Origin: an uncultured Myxococcales bacterium
GTDB taxonomy: Bacteria; Myxococcota_A; Polyangia; Polyangiales; Polyangiaceae
Reading direction: 5' to 3'
Assembly (NCBI GenBank): GCA_937902985.1
Contig: CALFNG010000350.1
Coordinates: 1-32,629 of the forward strand
Length of the DNA stretch: 32,629 nt
Part shown: piece after piece, positions 17,538-25,801 of the stretch
How the letters are laid out: every line of letters starts with the position of its first letter
Position numbering within the stretch: position 1 is the first letter of the stretch
Made by a program: the position numbers and the translations under genes
The notes under the pieces: model-generated
The model's database searches: none
Seen by the model: only the letters and a program-made list of their open reading frames with translations
What the model was told of the DNA's origin: nothing

Positions 17538-17939
17538 TTGCCCTCGCGGCGGCGTTCGTTGCTCCGCTGGCAAGCCGAATCCCTTCTTGGCGAAGCGCAA
17601 TTGCGGTCCATAACGATCCCTAATTCTCGAACGGAGTCGCTGGCAGATATGAAGAAGGCGGCCCTGCGCATCGACATGTCGAGTGCGAGCGCCAGCTTCA
17701 AGGGTCTGCAGATCATTCCGTCGACACCACCGATCCTCCTCGCGGCCGACTTCCACAACGCGAAGATCGACGCCTTCGATGCGAACTACGCGCCCATCAC
17801 CGCCGATGCGGGGGCGCTCACCTGGGGCCCGAACACGCCGCAAGCGGCCGACGCCGGCACCTTGCCGACTCAGCTGTTCTTCACATCGGGACCGAACGGC
17901 GAAGACAACGGCCTCTACGGGTACCTCACCGCGCCCTAG
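17538..17939 (+). pseudogene. Remnant of a TIGR03118-like beta-propeller protein gene
   Basis: The open frame encodes SFKGLQII, LLAADFHNAKIDAFDANYAPI (from 17694) and then, after a short Ala/Asp-rich join, LPTQLFFTSGPNGEDNGLYGYLTA. In full-length TIGR03118 proteins the first block is mid-protein and the second is the C-terminus, with over 100 residues between them. Here that middle and the usual N-terminal third are missing, and there is no signal peptide. I therefore read it as a deleted gene remnant, although a short functional protein cannot be excluded. It overlaps the convergent DUF2520 gene by 14 bp at its end. Confidence 0.6.
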
Positions 17940-18768
17940 CGAGCGATCGCGCGATCGCATCGAAGGTTTCCCCCGGCGCGTCACCAATGGCGCGCGCCAG
18001 GGGAAGCTGCGCCTCCGCCGCTGCCAGATAGAGGGAGACGGCCTGGGGGAGCTTCGCGCGAAGCGTGGCGAGGTGCTTCTCGAGGCCCGCCACGTCGCCC
18101 CGGCGAACCGGACCGGTCAGCGCCTCGGGGAGCCCGAGGCGCTCGACGTTCTCGGCCACGCTGCGAAGGAGCGGCCCGAGCATCTTCGGCGCGACGGCGG
18201 GCGCGACGCCCGCCTTCATGAGGAGCTCCGCCCCCACCGCGGCGAGCGCCGCGGCTCCGTTCGCGACGAGACCGGCGGCCGCGTGGTAGGCGATCGGATC
18301 GAGCCCGGCGATCGTCCGCGGGGTCATGCCCAGAATGCGCGCCAGGCGGCGCGCGCGAGAGACCGCCCGAGGGTCGCCCTGCACGTGCACGTTGCCGCGC
18401 GAGAGGTCGGGCGCCGCCCGCGACGCGTCGGACGCGAAAGATATCATCGGGTGCATCTGCGCCACGCCGGCGCACGACCCACGCAGAGCCGCGAGCGGCT
18501 CGGGTCCGAGCGCGCCGGCCACGTGGACGACCACGGCCTGCTTCGGCACGAGGCCCGCGTCGCGCAGGCGAACGGCCAGCGGCTCGAGATCGCGATCGCG
18601 CACGGCAAGGACCACGACGTCCGCGTCGATCGCGCGAGGCAAGCCGCTTCGCGCGGCTCGCAGCTGCGTATCGATGCCCGCCGCGCGAAGCGCGCGCGCG
18701 AGCGAGGCTCCGGCCTTGCCCGCGCCGAACACGAAGACCCGGAGGCCGACGTCAGTCCGGCGCGCCAT
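17926..18768 (-). CDS. Rossmann-like and DUF2520 domain protein
   Basis: A 280-residue protein with an N-terminal NAD(P)-binding Rossmann motif (VFVFGAGKAGASLARAL) and a second-half DUF2520 domain. Signatures are DADVVVLAVRDRDLEPLA, VVHVAGALG, QMHPMISFA and the helical block DPIAYHAAAGLVANGAAAL. The fold is that of 6-phosphogluconate or ketopantoate reductase-like enzymes. The reaction is not established; in many genomes relatives lie near pantothenate genes, which are absent here. Its ATG lies inside the end of nadD (17-bp overlap), so it is translated from the same message and is the last gene of a three-gene operon. Confidence 0.88.
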   Translation of the reverse strand: MARRTDVGLRVFVFGAGKAGASLARALRAAGIDTQLRAARSGLPRAIDADVVVLAVRDRDLEPLAVRLRDAGLVPKQAVVVHVAGALGPEPLAALRGSCAGVAQMHPMISFASDASRAAPDLSRGNVHVQGDPRAVSRARRLARILGMTPRTIAGLDPIAYHAAAGLVANGAAALAAVGAELLMKAGVAPAVAPKMLGPLLRSVAENVERLGLPEALTGPVRRGDVAGLEKHLATLRAKLPQAVSLYLAAAEAQLPLARAIGDAPGETFDAIARSLARAR

Positions 18769-19327
18769 AGAGGCCTCGGGCGCGCGCGTGGGCGACCACC
18801 GCGCGAGGAACGACCTTCTCGACCTCGCTCCAGGCGCCCCGAGCGATCGCGGCGCGCACCTGCGTGCTCGAGACGTCGGGCAGGAGCGCGGGAGCGGTGG
18901 CCTGATCGCCGGCGCCCGGATCGCGGAAGCCGGCGCGGCCGAGGACGATCGGCGGCGCGAGCTTCACGATCGTCTCGAAGCCGAACCAGCGCGGGGCTTC
19001 GGTCAAGATGTCGGCGCCGATGACGAGCCGGAGCTGCCAGTCGGGGTGAACCCGGGCCAGGGTCTCGAGCGTGCGAAGGGTGCGGCTCTCGCCGCCGAGC
19101 TCCTCTTCGAGGCGCGAGACCTCGACCCCCGGGATCCACGCCATCGCGAGCTCGCACATCGTCACGCGATCGTCGAAGGGCGCGAGCGGCTTGGCGAAGG
19201 GGTGTTTGAACGTGGGGACGACCAGCAAGCGGTCGACGTCCTCGATCGAGCGCACCAGCGCGCACGCGAGCACGTGCGCGACGTGCGGCGGGTTGAAGCT
19301 GCCGCCGAAGACGGCGACGCGGTTCAC
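18752..19327 (-). CDS. nadD: Nicotinate-nucleotide adenylyltransferase
   Basis: A 191-residue enzyme that joins nicotinate mononucleotide and ATP to give deamido-NAD in NAD synthesis. It starts at GTG 19327, which overlaps the upstream stop in a GTGA arrangement and shows translational coupling. The nucleotidyltransferase motif GGSFNPPHVAH lies at the N-terminus. VVPTFKHPFAK, RLVIGADIL and the C-terminal SSTQVRAAI complete the family signature. The length is slightly below that of the E. coli enzyme. It is the middle gene of an operon with a conserved hypothetical gene upstream and the DUF2520 gene downstream. Confidence 0.93.
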   Translation of the reverse strand: MNRVAVFGGSFNPPHVAHVLACALVRSIEDVDRLLVVPTFKHPFAKPLAPFDDRVTMCELAMAWIPGVEVSRLEEELGGESRTLRTLETLARVHPDWQLRLVIGADILTEAPRWFGFETIVKLAPPIVLGRAGFRDPGAGDQATAPALLPDVSSTQVRAAIARGAWSEVEKVVPRAVVAHARARGLYGAPD

Positions 19328-19935
19328 GACTTCACGCTCACCCTGGACCGACGCGACGCAGAGAGCTTCTCCCTGCGAACCGCGCGCCCGTCGGGATCGT
19401 AGAACGTGGCGACGACCTCGTCGGCGGCGTCGTCGAGCACCACGGCTCCGCCGCTCCCCGGTCCGATCGGCCCGGGCGTGAGAAACCACCGGGGACCGAT
19501 CTTCTTCACGAGCGGCCCGTCGCTCTTGCCGTAGACGAGGAACGTCGCGGCGAAGATGTCTTCTTCGTCGAGGACCGCCTTGTCGTGCACCAGGATCGCG
19601 ACCCGATCGCCGAACATCTCGACGCTCCGGAGCTCGCGCTGGGGCAGGCTCTCGAGCGACTTCAACCGCATGCGCGCGCGCTCGCTCCTCAGGAACGTCC
19701 CGATCTGCTCGGGCGAGCCCTCGGCGGCGATCGCGAAGGCCCGGTCCCACAGCCCCTTGTCGCTCGCGTCGGACCCCACGAGCGACTCTGCCCAGAGCGC
19801 CACGGTGTCTTCGAGGGCGTCGTCGGCGCCGAGGTAGATGGCCCGGGTGACCTTTGCGCCGTTCAAGAGGAGCTCCGCCGTGCGCGCCAGCGCGGCCAGA
19901 TCTCCCTCTGCCGGACCGAGAAGGCCGAGTCTCAC
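19324..19935 (-). CDS. Conserved hypothetical protein upstream of nadD
   Basis: A 203-residue protein from GTG 19935, with AAGGTAGGCGG just upstream; the frame is open further but that part is not convincing. The start RLGLLGPAEGDLAALARTAELLL followed by RAIYLGADDALEDTV recalls the first strands of calcineurin-type phosphoesterases. However, the metal ligands of that family (DxH, GD, GNH) are not present, so this is only a structural impression. The second half is strand-rich (VEMFGDRVAILVHDKAVLDEEDI, VVLDDAADEVVATFYDPDG). No membrane segment or signal peptide is seen. It is the first gene of the nadD operon. A TATAAG -10-like hexamer at 19945-19950 overlaps its ribosome site region. Confidence 0.75.
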   Translation of the reverse strand: MRLGLLGPAEGDLAALARTAELLLNGAKVTRAIYLGADDALEDTVALWAESLVGSDASDKGLWDRAFAIAAEGSPEQIGTFLRSERARMRLKSLESLPQRELRSVEMFGDRVAILVHDKAVLDEEDIFAATFLVYGKSDGPLVKKIGPRWFLTPGPIGPGSGGAVVLDDAADEVVATFYDPDGRAVRREKLSASRRSRVSVKS

Positions 19936-20113
19936 GCCGCCTACCTTATATCGATCGGAACCCGCGCATCGACTGGCATCGCGCGCGCCAGCCGAACCGC
20001 GGCAGCGCCCGGCGCAAGCGAACCCCTCGGAAAGGCTCGGCTCGACCGGTGCCCCTTCGGTGCTTACCCTGGAACCCGTGCCGACTGTCGCGCACACTGC
20101 GCCGCCGACTTTC

Positions 20114-21586
20114 ATGGACCCCGCGAAGGCGGGAGAGACCCTCCGCGCGCAGGTCGACGGCCGCTCGCCCATGACCGTCGCCGACGCGGCCGCAAAGACG
20201 GGCCTGGCGCTGCGCGACGCCGAGAGCGGGTTGAAGTGGCTCTCCACCGAGTATCGAGGGCAGCTGAGGGTCACCGCCGAGGGTCAGCTCGTTCACCTCT
20301 TCCCGAGCGGTTTCACCAAGCCGTGGGAGGGGCGCGACGCGCGCCGGCGCGTGATGAAGGCGTTCGGACGCGGCCTGATGGGCGTCTTGCGCTTCGTCGT
20401 GCGCGCCTGGGTGGCCATCGTGCTCGTCGGCTACGCGGCGATCTTCGTCGCGCTCATCCTGGCCATGACCTTCGCGCGCCAGGGAAACGACTCGCGTCGC
20501 AGCGACGGTCTCCCCGGCGGGGTGCTCGCGTACGCGTTCTTCCGGGTGCTCGGCGACGCGCTCTTCTGGACGTTCCACCCCTGGTCGCCCTTCTCCGTCT
20601 ACTCGGCGTCCGGCTGGGGCGGGGGGGGATACGAGGCGCGCCGCTTCGCGCCCCGGCGCGCCGAGGGCCCCCGCGTTCCCTTGTACGAGCGCGTCAACCG
20701 CTTCTTTTTCGGGCCGCCGGCCCCTCCCGACGATCCTCTCGAGACACCGCGTCGGGTCCTCGCCGCCATTCGCGCCGGCAAGGGCCGCATCGGCCTGGCC
20801 GACGTGATGCGCGCCACCGGGCTGCCGCGCGAAGAGGCCGATCCGATGATGGCGCGCCTCATGCTCGACTACGACGGCGAGGTCGGCGTCAGCGAAGACG
20901 GGGGCATCTTCTACAGCTTTCCGGCCTTGCGAAAGACGGCGGAAGGTACGGACGCGTCGCGAGCCAGCGTCCCTGCGCCGCCTCCGGCCGCCTGGGACCG
21001 AGGGCCGAAGCCGCTCCCGCCGCTCACGGGCAACTCGGCGGGCGCCAACGTCGGCATCGCCGCGCTCAATGCGTTCAACCTGTTCATGGGCTTCTGGGCG
21101 ATCGGCAACGGGCTGACGCTCGAGCGGGTCACGCACCTCTTCGACCGCGTGCCGCAGCCCGTGTTCGACACCGGCGTTCCCATCGCGCTCGGCGTCGTGC
21201 CGCTCGTGTTCTCGGCGCTGCTCTTCGTCGTGCCCATCGGCCGCGCGGTCGCGCGACCGTTCAGGCGCCGCGAAGAGGCCGAAGAGCGCGGGAGGCTCGC
21301 GGTCCTGCGCGCGGTGCTCGAGCGGGTGCGCTCGAAGCAGCCGATGACCGACGGCGTCGCGGCCTCGGCGTGGCAGGGGGCCACGGGCAAGCCGGCCGAG
21401 CCCAAGCGACTCGACCGCGAGCTCATCGCTCTCGGCGGCGATATCGCCATCGAGCCGACGGGAGAGACTCGCTGGCGATTTGCGGATCTGGAGACCGAGG
21501 CCGCCGCGGTCGCCGCAGAGCGCGACGCCGCCGCGGAAGAAGAGGCCCGCCTCGGCGAGGTCGTGTACGCGACCGACGAGCGCTGA
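20114..21586 (+). CDS. Membrane protein with three winged-helix-like repeats
   Basis: A 490-residue protein from ATG 20114; GTG 20080 or 20059 are possible earlier starts. Three regions of about 60 residues look alike: 5-66, 211-272 and 394-460. Each starts with helices and ends in a wing-like hairpin of the form GxhxhxxxGxhxxxF (GQLRVTAEGQLVHLF, GEVGVSEDGGIFYSF, GDIAIEPTGETRWRF). Between them lie membrane segments at about 92-118, 313-333 and 354-376, and a Trp/Tyr/Gly-rich segment near 150-175. The C-terminal 30 residues form an acidic coil. No enzyme motif is seen. The winged helices would face the cytoplasm and might bind nucleic acid or protein. It is divergent from the nadD operon and followed 60 bp later by the HtrA gene. 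Confidence 0.8.
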   Translation: MDPAKAGETLRAQVDGRSPMTVADAAAKTGLALRDAESGLKWLSTEYRGQLRVTAEGQLVHLFPSGFTKPWEGRDARRRVMKAFGRGLMGVLRFVVRAWVAIVLVGYAAIFVALILAMTFARQGNDSRRSDGLPGGVLAYAFFRVLGDALFWTFHPWSPFSVYSASGWGGGGYEARRFAPRRAEGPRVPLYERVNRFFFGPPAPPDDPLETPRRVLAAIRAGKGRIGLADVMRATGLPREEADPMMARLMLDYDGEVGVSEDGGIFYSFPALRKTAEGTDASRASVPAPPPAAWDRGPKPLPPLTGNSAGANVGIAALNAFNLFMGFWAIGNGLTLERVTHLFDRVPQPVFDTGVPIALGVVPLVFSALLFVVPIGRAVARPFRRREEAEERGRLAVLRAVLERVRSKQPMTDGVAASAWQGATGKPAEPKRLDRELIALGGDIAIEPTGETRWRFADLETEAAAVAAERDAAAEEEARLGEVVYATDER

Positions 21587-21595
21587 GCGAACGAG

Positions 21596-21617
21596 CCGGG
21601 AATCGGCCGGGAATCGG
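21596..21617 (+). repeat. Tandem 11-bp duplication upstream of htrA
   Basis: CCGGGAATCGG occurs twice in tandem in the 60-bp gap. Each copy, with its flanking base, can form a small GCCG/CGGC hairpin. Its role is unknown; it may be a weak terminator or a binding site. Confidence 0.6.
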
Positions 21618-21646
21618 CGGGCGCCCTCCCGTGTTGCAGCGGAGTC

Positions 21647-23140
21647 ATGACACTGCGAAACATCATTCCTCTCACTGCTCTCATCCTGGCGGCTGGAAGC
21701 GGCTGCCAACACCCCGCAGCGGCTGCGCAGCCCGACTCCGTGGCTCAGACGCCCGCTCCTTTCGCGACACCACCCGTTCTCCCCGGAACGCCGGACATCG
21801 CCACCCTGGCCGCCAGGGTGCGCCCCGCCGTCGTCAACATCACGACGGTCCACGAGGTGCATCAGGCTCGAGGCGAGTTCGGGTTCCCCGGCTTCGGCGA
21901 TCTCACACCGTTCTTCCACCAGCAGGGGCCGCAAGGTCGATCTCCTCGCGGCGGCAACGACGGCGACGGTGACGCCGTCACCAAGCAGCAGGCTCTGGGC
22001 TCAGGGTTCCTCATCGACAAGGAGGGTCACGTCGTGACCAACGCGCACGTCATCGACGGCGCCGATCTCGTGAAGGTGCGCCTCGCCGACGACCGCGACT
22101 ACCGCGCGAAGGTGGTCGGCAAGGACGTACGCCTCGACGTCGCGGTCCTCAAGCTCGAGAACCCGCCGAGCGATCTGCCCACGACGTCGCTCGGATCGAG
22201 CGAAGCGCTGAGGGTCGGCGAGTACGTCGTCGCCATCGGCAATCCGTTCGGGCTCGGCAACACGGTGACCATGGGCATCGTCAGCGCCAAGGGCCGCACG
22301 ATCGGCGCCGGCCCCTACGACGACTTCATCCAGACCGACGCGAGCATCAACCCCGGCAACAGCGGCGGTCCGCTCTTCAACCTGCGCGGCCAGGTCGTCG
22401 GGATCAACACAGCGATCAACCCGCAAGGCAAGGGCATCGGCTTCGCGATCCCGATCGATGCGGTCCGCGACGTCGTTCCGCAGCTCCTCGCCACGGGCCA
22501 TGTGTCGCGAGGGCGCATCGGCGTCGTCATTCAGGGAATGGACGACGACCTTGCCAGAGCCGTGGGCCTCGACCACTCCCACGGCGCGCTCGTCGAGGAC
22601 GTCGAACCAGGCAGCCCCGGCGACAAGGCGGGTATCAAGTCGGGCGACGTGATCGTCGCGGTCGACGGGCAAGACGTTCCCCACACCGAAGATCTGCCGC
22701 GGCTCGTGGCGCGCCACGCTCCAGGCACGCAGGTGAAGCTCGCGGTCTTCCACGAGCGCCAGAAGCGCGACGTCGACGTGACGCTCTCCGCCCTCAAAGA
22801 CGATGGCGAGCACGCCGACTCGTCGCCGCAAGAGTCGAGCGACGGCGCCGCCGATCGCGCCACGGCCCTCGGGATCGCGGTCGCCGAAGACGACGGACAC
22901 GTCGTCGTGTCGCGCGTGGCTTCCGACGGTCCGTCCGACGGAAAGCTCCGCCCGGGCGACGTCATCGAAGAGGTCGCCGGCCAGCGCGTCGTGAGCGCGA
23001 GCGACCTCACGGCGAAGGTGCGGGTCGCGACCAGCGCGTCGGGTCACGCACCGATTCTGCTGCGAGTGAAACGCGGCGATCAGATGCAGTACGTCGCGAT
23101 CGACGCCCGGAACGGCAGCGGCGGCAGCGGGAAAAACTGA
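21647..23140 (+). CDS. Periplasmic serine protease, HtrA/DegP family
   Basis: A 497-residue protein-quality-control protease of the cell envelope. A signal peptide (ending near C20, an imperfect lipobox) is followed by a Pro/Ala linker. The trypsin-like domain has the catalytic triad H134 (TNAHVI), D164 (LDVAVLK) and S239 (NPGNSGGPLFN). Two PDZ domains follow: the first around ARAVGLDHSHGALVEDVEPGSPGDKAGIKSGDVIVAVDG, cut here in sense only, and the second around VVSRVASDGPSDGKLRPGDVIEEVAG. This is the standard Do-family layout and the length is normal. The ATG has GGAG upstream. It probably degrades or refolds damaged exported proteins. The parvulin gene further downstream would serve the same compartment. 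Confidence 0.95.
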   Translation: MTLRNIIPLTALILAAGSGCQHPAAAAQPDSVAQTPAPFATPPVLPGTPDIATLAARVRPAVVNITTVHEVHQARGEFGFPGFGDLTPFFHQQGPQGRSPRGGNDGDGDAVTKQQALGSGFLIDKEGHVVTNAHVIDGADLVKVRLADDRDYRAKVVGKDVRLDVAVLKLENPPSDLPTTSLGSSEALRVGEYVVAIGNPFGLGNTVTMGIVSAKGRTIGAGPYDDFIQTDASINPGNSGGPLFNLRGQVVGINTAINPQGKGIGFAIPIDAVRDVVPQLLATGHVSRGRIGVVIQGMDDDLARAVGLDHSHGALVEDVEPGSPGDKAGIKSGDVIVAVDGQDVPHTEDLPRLVARHAPGTQVKLAVFHERQKRDVDVTLSALKDDGEHADSSPQESSDGAADRATALGIAVAEDDGHVVVSRVASDGPSDGKLRPGDVIEEVAGQRVVSASDLTAKVRVATSASGHAPILLRVKRGDQMQYVAIDARNGSGGSGKN

Positions 23141-23179
23141 TCTGACGAAGAAGGGATGCTACCAGGGGATCATCCAGCG

Positions 23180-23605
23180 ATGGTCCCCTTTCCCGTCACC
23201 GTGAGCTTTCCAGTTCATTGGGCCGAAATGGACGCGATGGGGCACGTGAACCATGCGCGCTATTTCACCTGGTTCGAGTCGGCCCGTATCGCGCTCTTCG
23301 CCCGCATCGGCGTTCACGCCGACAGACCGCGCGACGTCGGGCCCATCTTGGCGATGGCGAGCTGCGACTTCATCCGCCCTGTCGTCTACCCTGCGACGAT
23401 CGTCGTCGGGTCGCGCATCTTGAGGGTCGGGCGAACGAGCATCACGATGGAATACGCAGCCTGGCTCCTCGACGCTCCCGAGCGGCCCTGCGCACGCGGA
23501 GCGTCGGTTGCGGTGCTCGTCGACTACAACACGATGCAGAAGGTCGAGGTCCCTCCCGAGGTGCGCGCGGGGATCGCCGCTCTGGCGGAAGAGCCGCCGA
23601 AATAG
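23180..23605 (+). CDS. Acyl-CoA thioesterase, 4HBT hotdog fold (YbgC/FadM type)
   Basis: A 141-residue hotdog-fold enzyme expected to hydrolyse acyl-CoA thioesters. The hallmark VHWAEMDAMGHVNHARYFTWFE carries the catalytic aspartate D18 before GHVNH; most relatives have GHVNN. A central strand block (MASCDFIRPVVYPATIVVGSRI) and ITMEYAAWLLD follow, and the length is normal for the family. ATG 23180 is chosen because the family usually begins just before FPVTVSFPV. ATG 23156 is an alternative but its purine-rich AAGAAGGG lies too close. It follows htrA by a short gap and may share its transcript. Confidence 0.88.
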   Translation: MVPFPVTVSFPVHWAEMDAMGHVNHARYFTWFESARIALFARIGVHADRPRDVGPILAMASCDFIRPVVYPATIVVGSRILRVGRTSITMEYAAWLLDAPERPCARGASVAVLVDYNTMQKVEVPPEVRAGIAALAEEPPK

Positions 23606-23675
23606 ACTGCCTGCGTCCGCGCGCGCCGGCGTCCGCGCTCGCGCCCGCGCCTGCGCTCGCGGCTGTGCTCCGATC
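23606..23675. repeat. Low-complexity GCG(T/C)CC-type tract between genes
   Basis: About 60 bp of irregular GCGTCC, GCGCTC, GCGCCC and GCGCCT hexamers follow the thioesterase stop. The same kind of sequence occurs inside the Cys-rich gene near 6158-6210 and in the edge gene near 32524-32620. Here it is outside any convincing gene. Confidence 0.55.
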
Positions 23676-23744
23676 CTGACGGGCGCGACCGCGGATCGAA
23701 AGCTACAATAGACGTGTCCCTTCACACGTCAGGTCGTCCCGGTG

Positions 23745-24116
23745 ATGCTCCGCTTCACTCTCGCCGGTCTCGTTTCACTCGTGGTTCTCGGTGGGTGCGC
23801 CGCGCGGCCCAAGGTCGAGGCCCAGTCTCCGCAGTTCACCACCGAGGAGCAGAAGCTCCTCGCGTGCCTGGACCTGCAGGACCACATCGTCGACCTCTAC
23901 ACGAGCGAGTACGTCGAGCACGAAGGCATCGAGCTGAGCTCGAACGAGCGGGTCGCGTTCCGTGACGGGTGGGCCGAGGAGCTGGCGAAGCGGGGTACCT
24001 TCGAACGCTTCGAGCAATCGTGCGTGTACGGCCTGACGCCCGGAAAGTACGAGTGCGGCATGCAATCGCGAACGACCGACGGCCTCTCAGCCTGCATGAA
24101 GCTCACGATGCGCTGA
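23745..24116 (+). CDS. Small lipoprotein of unknown function
   Basis: A 123-residue protein from ATG 23745 (GTG 23742 is adjacent). The signal peptide ends in a clean lipobox LGGC with the cysteine at 18. The mature part is charged and helical (TTEEQKLLACLDLQDHIVDLYTSEY, FRDGWAEELAKRGTFERFEQSC) and has four further cysteines that could form two disulphides. A near-consensus -10 hexamer TACAAT at 23704-23709 suggests its own promoter with a short leader. No domain is recognised. It looks like a conserved myxobacterial lipoprotein. Confidence 0.82.
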   Translation: MLRFTLAGLVSLVVLGGCAARPKVEAQSPQFTTEEQKLLACLDLQDHIVDLYTSEYVEHEGIELSSNERVAFRDGWAEELAKRGTFERFEQSCVYGLTPGKYECGMQSRTTDGLSACMKLTMR

Positions 24117-24126
24117 TCCCCGCCGC

Positions 24127-24151
24127 CTGACGGGGCTGACGGGCTGACGGG
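24127..24151 (+). repeat. Three tandem CTGACGGG units
   Basis: CTGACGGGG, CTGACGGG and CTGACGGG stand in a row just after the small lipoprotein gene. The first can pair with CCCCG upstream, giving a weak hairpin. Confidence 0.6.
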
Positions 24152-24185
24152 ACACTGGTGAAGACCAGCGGGCACTGCGAGCCGT

Positions 24186-24203
24186 GCCCAATTGGGCTAT
24201 TTT
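24186..24203 (+). promoter_or_regulatory. 12-bp palindrome followed by T-rich run
   Basis: GCCCAATTGGGC is a perfect palindrome and is followed by TATTTT. It could be an operator or a minimal terminator with a 4-bp stem. A second CAATTG core lies at 24264-24269, overlapping the -35 region of the next promoter. Confidence 0.35.
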
Positions 24204-24266
24204 CCGCGACCTCCGCCAGCGAAGGCTAGGCCGAGACCGCGAATTGAACGCCGCCCTCATGTGCAA

Positions 24267-24295
24267 TTGACACTCATCCGGTAGATCGCTAACGT
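24267..24295 (+). promoter_or_regulatory. Sigma-70 type promoter for the 24335-25801 genes
   Basis: A perfect TTGACA (24267-24272) is followed after 17 bp by TAACGT (24290-24295), which keeps the first, second and last bases of the -10 consensus. The predicted start leaves a leader of about 33 bases before GTG 24335. Confidence 0.5.
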
Positions 24296-24334
24296 CGCTT
24301 CGATTCCGCGTCTGATACACCGAGGCGCACGATC

Positions 24335-24820
24335 GTGAAGGCGACCCGAACCCCCTCGAAACCGCTGAACCGACGGGGGAGTCCCGAGGCGATCGAAAAG
24401 CGGCGCGTGGCGCGACTGTTCAACGACATCCTCGGCGGCAGAGGCAACGGTGCGCACAAACAAGACGGGCGAACGGAGAAGCGCCGGCAGCGCCTCATGC
24501 GCGAGCTCGAATCGGGCAAGGTCCGCGGCGCCCGTGAGCTCAAGCCTCTCGACGTGCTCGTGCGGGTCCATGAGCTACTCGAGCTCGGCGAGCCGCTCCG
24601 GTCGATTCGCAAGGTCGCCAAGCTGCGCAAGGCGCTCGTCCCCCCCGACGCCATGGTCGAGATCGTGAGCCGGCTGCACAAGGCGTATGGCTTTCGCTCC
24701 GAGTGCTATCGGTTCGTCGGCGTCGACGACGAGGTGCTCCGCGTCGCCGGGGTTCTCAACGTCGGGCCTCGAGCGTCCGTAGCCGCGGCGCGCCCTCGCC
24801 GTCGAGCCGCGGGGTCGTAG
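24335..24820 (+). CDS. Conserved basic hypothetical protein
   Basis: A 161-residue basic soluble protein from GTG 24335, with GAGG nine bases upstream. The N-terminal half is Arg/Lys-rich (SPEAIEKRRVARLFNDILGG, DGRTEKRRQRLMRELESGK) and then becomes more regular (ELKPLDVLVRVHELLELGEPL). The C-terminal half includes RLHKAYGFRSECYRFVGVDDEVLRVAGV. The tail is a low-complexity Ala/Arg stretch. I recall similar proteins in other myxobacteria but know no function. The basic composition would fit nucleic-acid binding; no fold is recognised. It lies 3 bp before the parvulin gene, so the two are co-transcribed from the promoter at 24267-24295. Confidence 0.78.
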   Translation: MKATRTPSKPLNRRGSPEAIEKRRVARLFNDILGGRGNGAHKQDGRTEKRRQRLMRELESGKVRGARELKPLDVLVRVHELLELGEPLRSIRKVAKLRKALVPPDAMVEIVSRLHKAYGFRSECYRFVGVDDEVLRVAGVLNVGPRASVAAARPRRRAAGS

Positions 24821-24823
24821 GCC

Positions 24824-25801
24824 GTGCTCCGCGGGCTCGTCGCCGGCGCCGGTCTCGCGGTGGCCGCGGTGCTCGTCCACGACAGCAGCCGCGCAGACGA
24901 CGCCGGCGCCAGGACGGCGAACGGCGCGCAGACGTCCCTGCCGTCGCAGCGCGACGCCGTCGTGGCGGCCGTCGGCGTGCCCCCCATGTCCCGCTCGATC
25001 GCCGCGAGCGAGCTCGAAGAGCGCATCGCGTCGATGCCGGGCTTCCAGCGGGCGTCGTTCGGGTCCACGGCCGATGCGATCCGCCATCGCGTCCTCGACG
25101 AGGTGCTCGTTCGCGACGCGCTCCTCTCGCTCGCGGCCGAGACGTCGAAGCTCGCAACCGAGCCCGTGGTCGCACACGCCATCGAGCGCGCCGAGTCGGG
25201 GGCGACGGTCCGCGCGCTCCGAAACAGCCTGGGTCCCGTGGCCGACGTGCCCGTGGCCGACGTGCGCGCCTACTACGAGCGCAATCGCGCGCGGTACGAT
25301 GCCCCCGAGCGTTACCGGATCTGGCGCATCCTCTGCAAGACGCGCGACGAGGCGCAAGACGTCCTGAACGCGGCCCTCGCCGACGGCACGCCGAAGACGT
25401 TCGCGCAGCTCGCGCGCGATCACAGCCAGGACAAGGCGACCGCGCTGCGATCGGGCAACCTCGGCTTCTTGAACGCCGAGGGCGAATCGACCGAGCCCGG
25501 TCTCCGGGTCGACGCTGCGGTCGTCCGGGCGGCCCAGAGCGTCCACGACGGCGACGTCGTCCGCGCGCCGGTGGCCGAAGGCGACTTCTTCTCCGTGGTC
25601 TGGCGCCGCGGCACGCTGGCGCCACAGAAGCGCTCCGTCGAAGAGGTCGCGCCCCAGATTCGCGAGATCCTCTGGCGACAGCGCGTCAAAGACGAGACCG
25701 ACAAGCTCGTCGCCAATCTGAGGGCCGCGAAGGTCCGCGACCTGCACGAAGAGCTCCTCGACAGCCTCGAGCTCCCCGCCGACGTCGACGGCGGGCGCTA
25801 G
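24824..25801 (+). CDS. Parvulin-type peptidyl-prolyl isomerase, exported
   Basis: A 325-residue protein from GTG 24824. It has an N-terminal hydrophobic signal (LRGLVAGAGLAVAAVLVHDSSRA), then a SurA/PpiC-like N-terminal helical region including ELEERIASMPGF and IRHRVLDEVLVRDALLSLAA. VADVRAYYERNRARYDAPERYRI leads into a parvulin domain with FAQLARDHSQDKATALRSGNLGFLNAEG, matching the family's serine, aspartate and glycine positions. The C-terminal helix resumes the chaperone part. It would help fold outer-membrane or periplasmic proteins. It follows the basic hypothetical gene by 3 bp and converges on rnc. Confidence 0.9.
   Translation: MLRGLVAGAGLAVAAVLVHDSSRADDAGARTANGAQTSLPSQRDAVVAAVGVPPMSRSIAASELEERIASMPGFQRASFGSTADAIRHRVLDEVLVRDALLSLAAETSKLATEPVVAHAIERAESGATVRALRNSLGPVADVPVADVRAYYERNRARYDAPERYRIWRILCKTRDEAQDVLNAALADGTPKTFAQLARDHSQDKATALRSGNLGFLNAEGESTEPGLRVDAAVVRAAQSVHDGDVVRAPVAEGDFFSVVWRRGTLAPQKRSVEEVAPQIREILWRQRVKDETDKLVANLRAAKVRDLHEELLDSLELPADVDGGR

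Noticed and set aside
19324-19935. Calcineurin-like phosphoesterase call for the gene upstream of nadD
   Set aside because: The first strands look similar but the metal-binding residues are missing.
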